A stretch of 50,732 bases of DNA. Source: an uncultured Porphyromonadaceae bacterium. GTDB taxonomy: Bacteria; Bacteroidota; Bacteroidia; Bacteroidales; Muribaculaceae. The first letter of the stretch is position 1; each line of letters opens with the position of its first letter. The notes under the pieces are model-generated. The model did not search any database. It was not told the DNA's origin and saw only the letters and a list, made by a program, of their open reading frames with translations. The DNA is taken from positions 1 to 50,732 of the forward strand of contig CALAVE010000082.1 of assembly GCA_937892215.1 (NCBI GenBank). Direction: 5' to 3'. Both the position numbers and the translations under genes were made by a program. Positions 44,901 to 50,732 of the stretch are shown in pieces.

Positions 44901-47900
44901 TCTCGAAGCCAAGTCCACTTTCAATAATCTGCTGGCGCACATCGCTGTCGCTCATGTTCAACTGCTCGGCGATATATGGAACATCGACACGTCCGTTAAG
45001 ATAGATGCTGGCAATGATGCCGTCCTTGATGGTTGTCGGTCTCGGCTCGCTCTCGGTCTCTACGACACGACGGCTGAAAATGTCTGTCTTGCCGTAGGTG
45101 ACAATACGCTTTCCGCTCTTGTCGCCTGTCTCACTCACACTCTCCAGTGCTGCAATGCTTGGGTAATCCATATCGCTGCGCAGGAAAGAAATGGAAGTGT
45201 TCTTGTTCAGATGTCCGTAGGTATTAACAAAAGCGTCGTATGCCTTGTTTAACTTGGTAAGACGCTGTTGCAAGCCGCTATCGTCGCTGTGGGTAGTCTG
45301 ATACTCCAGCACGTCGGCAAGTGCATCCTTGATTGCCTTGTAAGCGTTGAAACACTCAGCCTTGGTGTGTCCCTTAACCTTGTTGGCATTGACGTTGATA
45401 GGAACGGCTTTTCCTCTCTGTGCAAGACACAGATTGCCGTCGCTGTCAAGTAACATGCTGCCCTCCTTGACATCTTCGCCCAAGTCTTCATACACTATCT
45501 GCTGGCTCTCGCGCTCCTCTGCCTTGTCCCAGTCCATATCCTTGAACTGCTGCGCCCACTCTGATAGACGCTGCTCTTGGTTGATGCTTGGACTTGGATA
45601 GAGTGCCTTGCTGGTTGCACGGTAGGTGTCGCCTTTCTCAAATGCGAAAGCCATTTCACCTGCCATGTCTTCGGGATGCTCAACAAAGTGTTTGTTCACG
45701 TCAAGCGCAAGGTCTTTGATTATCACCTCACTGCTGCCGCGCTTTGTCTCACCAGTATTGTACTGTACGGTGCGGATGGGCAGTGTGCCGCTCACGTCTA
45801 TGGCGTTGGCACTCTTGCGACCATTCACACGTTTGCGAATGACGATAATATCAGAGGTTGCACCAGTACCACCGAATGTTTGGTTGTGCATACGGAAAGC
45901 ACCGACAACATCTGCACCGCCCTCATTCACCAACCATGTACGCAGCTTTGCGGAGTTCGGGCTGTCAAGTGTTCCGCTTGACGTAATGAAGATGCCCACA
46001 CCTCCCTCTTTCAGTTTGCGCACATTCTTGGCAATACAGAAATCGTGAATGTCATGGAACCTGCGAGACAAATCCTTGTCGCCTGTCTCGTCCATCACAC
46101 GCAAGCCTGTAACGAAAGGTACATTGGTGATAGCCAAATCAACACTTCCATTAGGAACAAATGTTTTCTCAAATCCTTTCACCTCTACATTGGCATCGGG
46201 ATAAAGCAGAGAGAGTATGTTTCCTGTGGTCTCGTCTATCTCTACGGCATGAATGTTGCTTCGCTCACTCATGTCAGTAGGCATCAGACCGATAATGTTG
46301 CCGATACCGGCACTTCCCTCCAGTACGTTTCCACCACGGAAACCCATTGCTCGCGCAACGTCCCACATGGCATCAATAACAGGTGCAGGAGTATAGTATG
46401 CACTGTTTCGGCTCATGTTGGCTGCTTCGTATGCTTCGGGGGAAAGCAGCTCACGCAGACGTGCGTTGATTGGGTTGGCTGGCTGGTAGTCGTCGCGCAG
46501 ACGTGGGTTGTAGCCAGTATCACCGCTACTTACTTTCTCTTTGAAAGCAGCACCCAAGCCACCCCAACCGCTGAACTTGCGAAGCACAGACATATCTTCG
46601 GGAGTGGCTGGCTCGCCGCTCTCGATAAGACGCTGCATCGTCTCGATAGCCTTTATGTTGGCTTCGATACGTGCGCTGGTGCCTTTAGGCGCGTAATCTG
46701 TTCCGCGCTCGGCATGATTGTTATGGGTATTCTTGCGCTCGCTCTCTGCAAGGGGTGCAGGTTCGGGCTTGGCTGGCTTTACATTACGCTTGCCATCAGA
46801 TGGTTCAGATACTCGCGAGCCTCCTGCGGTGTCAGACTTAGTATTGTTTCCACTACGTCTAACCACTCCTCCTGCGTCAGGTCGCTCATCTTCATTTTGT
46901 TTGCTCTCTCCCAACGGCTCATTCTGTTCGCGTTGGTGTCCTCTTTCTCGCCCGGTAGTGCTGGTGCGAGGTTGTACGTGTACTTCTTGCTCATTGCTCG
47001 TTGGTTTTAAGTTACTATCTTCTTCACTGAACAAACCACTGAACAAATCTGGGATGGTTTGCTCCTGCAAAGATACAGATTTTTTCTTAGATTTACGCTC
47101 CTTTGACGGCTTTTCTTGCTGACTATCTGCATTTTCTGCTGCTATACGCTGTGCCATTGCCACATAGTCCTCTGCCGGTAACCATTCTTGGCACACACTT
47201 CTGATGCCTTGCAGCATCTGTGGCATGGTAACATCAACCGGGAAGAAGTTGTTGGCACGCAGATAGTCATGTCCACCGTTAGGAAGATTTCTTTCGGGAC
47301 GGTACATGATACCTTTCAACACAAGGTTGTCACGGTTATTCTCGTAGTCGGGTTCCAGCATGAAGTCGATATACAACTCCACGCCTTTCTCACGGTTCAG
47401 CATAAAGCGCATGGTTACATCACCACCTGCAGGTGCGATATTTGCCGTCACACTCTTTTGTTTCTTGCCCTTGGTATCATACATAACAGGGTCGCTGATG
47501 CCGAGTTCTTTTGTCAGCATCTTAAACAACTCCGTGACATTCTTCACGGCTTTCTTCTCAGCATTGCGCATGTAGCCGTATGCCTCGTTGAAGTCGCTCT
47601 CCACTGGCTCTGCCTCATAGTAACCAAGCAATGCCAGTTGGTCGTTCACCTTGTCGATGGCATCGTCGATACTCTTTGCAAGGTCGTTTACTTCTTGCTC
47701 ACTTCTTGCAGACGGGAGTTTACTTTCGACTTCGCTTGCAACAGTTGCTGCTTCGCTTGCAAGAGCCTCTGTATTTGCTGCGACTTCTTGCTCTGTTTCT
47801 TTTCTTTGCTCATTGCGTTCTTGTTTTAGTTCGTTGGTTGCCTCCTTTGCCTCACGCTCGGCTGCTTGCTCGCGCACGATGTGTTCAGCGGTGGCAACAA

Positions 47901-50732
47901 TATCCTTTGCTCCCTCTTTGTCGAAGTTCATCACGTCAAACTTGCGTACCTCGTCGTAAGGGGTCAGTTCTTTTTCGTAGTCTGCCATTTCGGGCAGGTC
48001 GCGTGCGCCATTGTAGAATGCTTTGAGGTAGGGGCGCACATTCTCGCCAAGTGCCTCTATCATCTGCTTGGCAAACTCTCCGAACTTGCGTGCGCCGTGC
48101 TTCAGCATGAGATAACTCATTTCAACACCGATTGCAAACGCTTCGGGGTCAACACCCATGTTCAACTGACCACCAAGTTTCTTGCGCAGACGTTGGCGAA
48201 GTTGCTCAAAGCGTTCTGCGTCGGCATCGTCAACCCACTTGCTCTTGGCTTTCTTCTCCTCCTGTTTGCGCTGCTCCTGCTCAGTCTTTGGGGCTTCTTC
48301 TTGTTTGGCTTCCTCGGTGTGGTCGCTCAACTTGGCTTCGCCCTTTTCGTTGAGTTCACCCATAAGGCTCTCTACATTGACTTTCTTCGGCTGTGGGGTC
48401 GCTGGTTCGTGCTTTGGTAGTTCCACGTTCTCCCAATCTGTAACCTCATACAGCACTGGTGCCAAGCCAACGTCAAGCGTTACTTGCCTTGTATCTGCAT
48501 CATGGATGGTTGCTTCCTTGCCTTTATACATAATCTTGTCACCCAATTTCACACCATGAGCGGCAAGTGCATCGTCGCACTCGGTCTCTGCCATCTTCTT
48601 GCGGATGTCGGAAAGAAACTGCTCGTAGGCACGTCGCTTGCCGTTGAGGTTGGCAAGTGCGTCAAATGCCTGTGGAATTGTCTCACCTGCTGCGGTAGCC
48701 ATGCCTTCCTCAATGGTCTTGGCACGCTTGCGCAGGTCGCGGATAACATTTTCAATACTCTTGATATTGGGGATTGCTCCACGCTTACGGTCATTGAGTA
48801 TGTTGCGAAGTCCTGTCAAAGTCTTGTCATAGACATCATCCTCACGGTCGTAGTCATACTGTGGAGTGGTCTGTGGCTCTTGCTCTATCTTGATGGTTTC
48901 ATCTACGGCTTTCATATCTGCCTGGTCGGTGACTGTTGCCACATCTTCAACGGACAAAGGCTGTGCGTCCTGCACGGCTTCTTCGTCAAGAATACTCTTA
49001 ACCAACTGCTCGGCATCGTCAACACTCCTCATCAAGAAGCCGTTATCTTCCTTGCTCCACCAACCTTTCAGTTCACGCGCAAGAATGGCGGCTGCTCGCT
49101 GCTGTTCCTTTGACAGTTCTGTTGGGAACTGCAATAGTTGCATGTCAAGCACCTTTCCACGCTTTGTTGTGTATGGCTTGGGGTGAATAGTGTACTTCGG
49201 TTCAAAGTCGGGTTCTATCTGATTGGATGCTCGTTCACCAAGTTGTGTGTCGCCAAGTGGCTTAACGCTGCTGTACTCCGCAAACGGCTTCGTCTTGCGG
49301 TGGCTGCTGTCAATCCACTTCTTGAACTCCTCTTTGCTGACAGGAGTAATGGCACCAAGTCCCTGCCAACCATCTTCATAGTTGGAGAGGTATGCCTTTC
49401 GTGCGCTCTCGATGTCGGGGAAACCATACATCACCTTGTGTTCGTCAAAGCTGCCGTCCTTGTTCACTTGGTCAACGACAAACACATCACCCTGCGAGGG
49501 GTCTTCGGAGAAGAACACGTCGATGTGGTCGCCGTCAACGCCCTCCGTGCCACGAATGTAGCCGTAGGTGTTCTGCATTTCCTGCTCCCACTGCTTGCCG
49601 CTGGCATCAGTACCACGACGTACAGAGCCTTTCGGGTTCTCGATGGTAACGTCATAACCATCAATCTTGATGTGTCCTTTCTTGAAGTTGCCTGCCGCTT
49701 TCTGTGCGTCGGTAGGCTCTACATTGGTTTCCTGCTCGGCTGCTGCCAATGCTGATTGCACGGCATTAGGCTCTGCTTCTACTGGTTCGGTAGCCTCTAC
49801 TGGTGTAGGTTCGGCACTGGGTTCTGCTGTTGCTTCGCCATCTGTGCCGACTGCTGGAGGAGTGCCATCTTGTTGAACGCTCTCTGCTTTTCTGCGCTCC
49901 ACGGCTTCTGCCCGGGCTGCTTCGATTTCTTTTCGTTTGCCATAATTCTCGTTGATAAATGTGATTACGTCTCGCAAGATGTCCTCGCGGCTCTGAATGC
50001 CACCTGCAAACAGGTCGGTTTGTCCAGACGCGCTTTGTCTTGCGTTGTTATTGTATAATTGAAGTGTAGTCTTCAGCAAGGTAACGCGCTTGTCGTTCAG
50101 CACGTCGGCAAGCATCAGCATGGTAGCATTATTGAAGTCTGCTACGGTCTGCAACTCGTCGGGGTCTGCAAACAACACACCTTGACGTGCGTAGGTGCTG
50201 ACAATCTCGCCGTACTTGGCACCGCCTTGTCGTGCATCAAAACACAACTTCACGGCATCTGCCAACTCTCCCTGCAAAGACCAGTCGCCACCAAGGGCAA
50301 TGTTATCGACAATCTCACCAAGTGCGGTGATGACGGTCTGACGCATGGCTGGCTCTGCCGTGAGCATACGCACTACTTCGGGGTCGCCCTCAAAGGCTTT
50401 GCCGATGAGCATGTTTTCCAAGAACTCACGACCGACGGCACTCAGTTTCTCCTGTCCGCGAACACCGTCAACCATTTCTGCCAACTGTGCCTGTGGTACA
50501 ACACCTGCATTGTGCAGGTCATAGACTGCGCCAAGGCTCGCCTGTGCGTCATTGTAGAAGTCGCCCAGTGTGTCATAGCCGTTGATGGTTCTGACAATAC
50601 CCTTGAAGCTATCGTCGCTCACGGTCTTGCCAAGTTTAACGGCTTGCTCGGTCTTGTTCTGCGACTTCATTTCCTGTTGGTTGAACTTCGCAAAGGTCTC
50701 TGCCGTGTATGGCATAGCCTCATCGGGAACGA
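38938..50732 (-). CDS. Giant polyvalent protein of a mobile element: PPase-like, N6-methylase, SNF2 helicase, peptidase-like and kinase-like modules (5' end outside window)
   Basis: At least 3930 codons; the frame stays open past 50732, so the ATG at 50715 need not be the start. Positions counted from that Met: helical region; inorganic-pyrophosphatase-like domain (345-490, KGHIKIDGYDVTIENPKGSV, GVDGDHIDVFF); charged linkers; N6-adenine methylase with VLEGSAGIGNIIG (about 1464) and catalytic NVPF (about 1532); SNF2-type helicase with EVGTGKT (about 2185), IDEAHEYKH (about 2382) and QRNGRILRQGN (about 2720); coiled coils; a metallopeptidase-like GHETIAHKGLREL (about 3367); kinase-like domain with GRGTDSDVY, VIKLS, ADLQKSN and VIDAD (3694-3825). 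Such chains occur in phages and conjugative elements, likely injected or used to protect incoming DNA. No stop or frameshift seen. Confidence 0.9.
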   Translation of the reverse strand, partial: VPDEAMPYTAETFAKFNQQEMKSQNKTEQAVKLGKTVSDDSFKGIVRTINGYDTLGDFYNDAQASLGAVYDLHNAGVVPQAQLAEMVDGVRGQEKLSAVGREFLENMLIGKAFEGDPEVVRMLTAEPAMRQTVITALGEIVDNIALGGDWSLQGELADAVKLCFDARQGGAKYGEIVSTYARQGVLFADPDELQTVADFNNATMLMLADVLNDKRVTLLKTTLQLYNNNARQSASGQTDLFAGGIQSREDILRDVITFINENYGKRKEIEAARAEAVERRKAESVQQDGTPPAVGTDGEATAEPSAEPTPVEATEPVEAEPNAVQSALAAAEQETNVEPTDAQKAAGNFKKGHIKIDGYDVTIENPKGSVRRGTDASGKQWEQEMQNTYGYIRGTEGVDGDHIDVFFSEDPSQGDVFVVDQVNKDGSFDEHKVMYGFPDIESARKAYLSNYEDGWQGLGAITPVSKEEFKKWIDSSHRKTKPFAEYSSVKPLGDTQLGERASNQIEPDFEPKYTIHPKPYTTKRGKVLDMQLLQFPTELSKEQQRAAAILARELKGWWSKEDNGFLMRSVDDAEQLVKSILDEEAVQDAQPLSVEDVATVTDQADMKAVDETIKIEQEPQTTPQYDYDREDDVYDKTLTGLRNILNDRKRGAIPNIKSIENVIRDLRKRAKTIEEGMATAAGETIPQAFDALANLNGKRRAYEQFLSDIRKKMAETECDDALAAHGVKLGDKIMYKGKEATIHDADTRQVTLDVGLAPVLYEVTDWENVELPKHEPATPQPKKVNVESLMGELNEKGEAKLSDHTEEAKQEEAPKTEQEQRKQEEKKAKSKWVDDADAERFEQLRQRLRKKLGGQLNMGVDPEAFAIGVEMSYLMLKHGARKFGEFAKQMIEALGENVRPYLKAFYNGARDLPEMADYEKELTPYDEVRKFDVMNFDKEGAKDIVATAEHIVREQAAEREAKEATNELKQERNEQRKETEQEVAANTEALASEAATVASEVESKLPSARSEQEVNDLAKSIDDAIDKVNDQLALLGYYEAEPVESDFNEAYGYMRNAEKKAVKNVTELFKMLTKELGISDPVMYDTKGKKQKSVTANIAPAGGDVTMRFMLNREKGVELYIDFMLEPDYENNRDNLVLKGIMYRPERNLPNGGHDYLRANNFFPVDVTMPQMLQGIRSVCQEWLPAEDYVAMAQRIAAENADSQQEKPSKERKSKKKSVSLQEQTIPDLFSGLFSEEDSNLKPTSNEQEVHVQPRTSTTGRERGHQREQNEPLGESKQNEDERPDAGGVVRRSGNNTKSDTAGGSRVSEPSDGKRNVKPAKPEPAPLAESERKNTHNNHAERGTDYAPKGTSARIEANIKAIETMQRLIESGEPATPEDMSVLRKFSGWGGLGAAFKEKVSSGDTGYNPRLRDDYQPANPINARLRELLSPEAYEAANMSRNSAYYTPAPVIDAMWDVARAMGFRGGNVLEGSAGIGNIIGLMPTDMSERSNIHAVEIDETTGNILSLLYPDANVEVKGFEKTFVPNGSVDLAITNVPFVTGLRVMDETGDKDLSRRFHDIHDFCIAKNVRKLKEGGVGIFITSSGTLDSPNSAKLRTWLVNEGGADVVGAFRMHNQTFGGTGATSDIIVIRKRVNGRKSANAIDVSGTLPIRTVQYNTGETKRGSSEVIIKDLALDVNKHFVEHPEDMAGEMAFAFEKGDTYRATSKALYPSPSINQEQRLSEWAQQFKDMDWDKAEERESQQIVYEDLGEDVKEGSMLLDSDGNLCLAQRGKAVPINVNANKVKGHTKAECFNAYKAIKDALADVLEYQTTHSDDSGLQQRLTKLNKAYDAFVNTYGHLNKNTSISFLRSDMDYPSIAALESVSETGDKSGKRIVTYGKTDIFSRRVVETESEPRPTTIKDGIIASIYLNGRVDVPYIAEQLNMSDSDVRQQIIESGLGFENPTTTEMEVSYEYLSGNVREKLRQAQENNTDGRYDANIKALERVIPMNIPAHLIEFTLGSSWVEPKLYEDFVKERTGLDVKLTNAGGTWIMSEPYYTNTEQNKAMGVISEKCDKTILGHELIKSAITCKSISVTKTISTGYGSSKTTETIVDKEATMACANKIDEIRQDFKDWARGKMQGDPEMSERMERVYNELFNNSVPKEIPDEFVPEHFGGAATVVNGKPFKLRPHQAKAVIRATTQPLMLAHEVGTGKTYTLISTAMEMRRLGTARKPMIVVQNATVGQFVASAKALYPNAKILTLEDADRNAEGRRNFYAKIRYNDWDMIVVPQSVFERIPDSEERQIRFIEDKVEEKMMVLEKMREAATDDRDPVLRQAQRELEQLNDELNDLKLALQERKAGGKTEKDEKREAKTRQNAMVKAQEMLDRETDDVANFDDMGIDALLIDEAHEYKHLGFATAMQRGVKGVDPSYSKKSQGVYLKTQAVLENKNGKNVVFATGTPISNTAAEIWTFMRYLMPADTMREYGIYYFDDFVRNFGNIQQMLEFATNGKYKENNRFAGYVNLPELVRIWAGVADTVLTREAGGVSDKIPKMEGEKAQDIYLPQTKALRGVMKFVKDQLDDYEKMSGKEKKENSHIPLVMYGIAKAAAVDARLVLEDAADEPNSKTNEAVRQTLRSLEDTKEYNGTVAIFADNYQNKATGFNLYEDIRKKLIEAGVPEAQVVVMKSGMSIKKKLEIFDKVNRGEVRVIMGSTFTLGTGVNIQERLHTLIHVDAPNRPMDYTQRNGRILRQGNLHNEWGIPVRVLRFGVEDSLDVTAYQRLKTKGAIADSIMEGKKIMSNLMENRVLEEEQDLFGDITAQLSGSQYALLKNRVEKEVKKLEARKKQWEADQTYVHNQKPRLKALIKDSEERAKRNKEALAKVEAAKNDGITIGKMKFPTLDAMADYIKDYNSKQREQQEQVRTASGYKSEAKSDLTVSVGGFDFHIHRVISKEQKQEKGQLSLSFFSKTQMTYSCPELGLEDVPVEGQRLKSALEDIVNNVMSGNDFREKAEYADRAAERYKGELQQVEARDGKPFEYANELKQAKEKLAEYEELMKAEMAEKEAKYAEMDASVEAAKGVQLSDEDSDDVTEDTAKYRIREDEPPTKTGIGYKVFVLKDGKLYPPMVANPNGEATPVGVWLDADAAPVAGVTKTGRQQVKAGGKGTQGGSGKLAYRPGWHLGEIPYALQFNRMNPETGQRELFPANFVWAEVEYANDVDYQEEAMSYGMNASGKFQHSLAGLPRLPENGSYRYRTNPDPNTDPWVITGAMKVNRILKPSEVDAMVEAAGREPQQRQAGAITDEQVEALNAKVKRTMQEDRDMMRSAAEQMGEKLHTDINIIEDVNEITHPNAAVQERRRKSKGWYDTATGQVNIVLDNNRDIDDVKASVGHETIAHKGLRELVGEENYDEFLDETYQHLREDLMKGVDDAAGRSFMDDVTKNREKSRSYEHHRRTAVDELFGRLAEKPFEEFNGKERNLWQWLKAKVRHLLNRFLGSLKLPKWFELGDNELRYMLWRSKERLERGREHPIEYAHDVAKRVELGLDGETLFSEGKKLSRREDRKATNDAIDFAISFITGRDIKDVRRERLLREESRRERAKKIYEKVLRGEFDDVTLQAINDYINEVTPNNPYGRRVSDRLPQGVARAVESQKGIAALDALFSRISESAVRPHERTRPSGRRAIEERKKAALKSWAKATGNWYEDISSFTADTEPIGRGTDSDVYRAKDGSYVIKLSKGKPEGKRFRPDIDNIPLFNSLFRDTAYEILGYGEIDGNFVRILRQAAVDFSTSTPLTTSERVEFMKGLGFHPINEEKTSFSNGEIIVADLQKSNVVRDHDGEIRVIDADCKLHTKDLGGHYEYLPVEHDLPMAREGADKGAYNSYEGGETLYRPGDETEDLWKDGSLGLDERTTLAAARLASLHSEDRRQTLGAMRAIGGNLSNLRRAMG
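46779..46994 (-). CDS. Candidate overprinted small protein nested in the giant gene
   Basis: A 71-residue frame on the same strand but in another phase, beginning MSKKYTYNLAPALPGEKED and running through RMSRWERANKMKMSDLTQEE to an amphipathic helix (DVVETILSLTPQEAREYLNH). Its composition is that of an ordinary folded protein, whereas the giant frame across the same bases is a low-complexity Gln/Glu/Arg/Asn/Gly linker. There is a stop four codons before the ATG and no clear ribosome site. It may be a real gene that supplied the linker sequence, or chance. Function unknown. Confidence 0.45.
   Translation of the reverse strand: MSKKYTYNLAPALPGEKEDTNANRMSRWERANKMKMSDLTQEEWLDVVETILSLTPQEAREYLNHLMASVM

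Noticed and set aside
1..50732. CRISPR arrays, tRNA or rRNA genes and complete insertion sequences.
   Set aside because: No spaced direct-repeat series, tRNA cloverleaf (other than the tmRNA end) or transposase frame was found in the intergenic regions.

Overview
The window looks like the chromosome of an anaerobic member of the Bacteroidales (Bacteroidota). Several independent signs agree: many intergenic promoters of the Bacteroidetes type (TTTG, about 19-20 bases, TAnnTTTG), almost no Shine-Dalgarno sequences, a Na+-NQR operon, a type IX secretion (T9SS) core operon, a pyruvate:ferredoxin oxidoreductase, and a tmRNA with the tag GENNYALAA. I cannot assign a genus; the T9SS operon argues against a typical gut Bacteroides.

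Layout. 1-4863 (minus): nqrABCDEF, the sodium-pumping NADH:quinone oxidoreductase, with nqrF cut by the window edge. 5123-11534 (plus): porP/sprF-gldK-gldL-gldM-gldN, the outer-membrane ring and proton-driven motor of the T9SS, followed by miaA and an AAA ATPase. 13961-17515: nifJ (PFOR), then ssrA (tmRNA). 18171-28336: mixed housekeeping and envelope genes (MscS channel, TPR proteins, an HU/SPOR-type protein, a stand-alone small RNA candidate, murI, small membrane and TPR proteins, a lipoprotein, glyS with an FKBP lipoprotein, an esterase). 28652-38781 (minus): a TPR/retropepsin/TonB-C fusion, an unknown protein, a decayed small gene broken by a palindromic element, an M13 peptidase, a Cu/Zn permease and a HerA-like ATPase.

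38938-50732 (minus) is one open reading frame of more than 3,900 codons that runs off the window. It is a phage/conjugative-element 'polyvalent' protein: pyrophosphatase-like domain, N6-adenine methylase, SNF2-type helicase, a metallopeptidase-like motif and a C-terminal protein-kinase-like domain on one chain. It marks one end of an integrated mobile element placed directly upstream of the herA-like gene. A second, 71-codon reading frame with protein-like composition is nested out of frame inside its low-complexity linker.

Two cautions. Codon choice changes abruptly inside nifJ near 15.61 kb, and the genes to the left and right also differ in preferred Pro, Asp and Leu codons, so the window may be a recombinant or a chimeric assembly of two related genomes. 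Intergenic stretches at 28.4 and 33.0-33.7 kb carry palindromic or duplicated repeat elements rather than genes. No tRNA, rRNA, CRISPR array, integrase or complete insertion sequence was seen.
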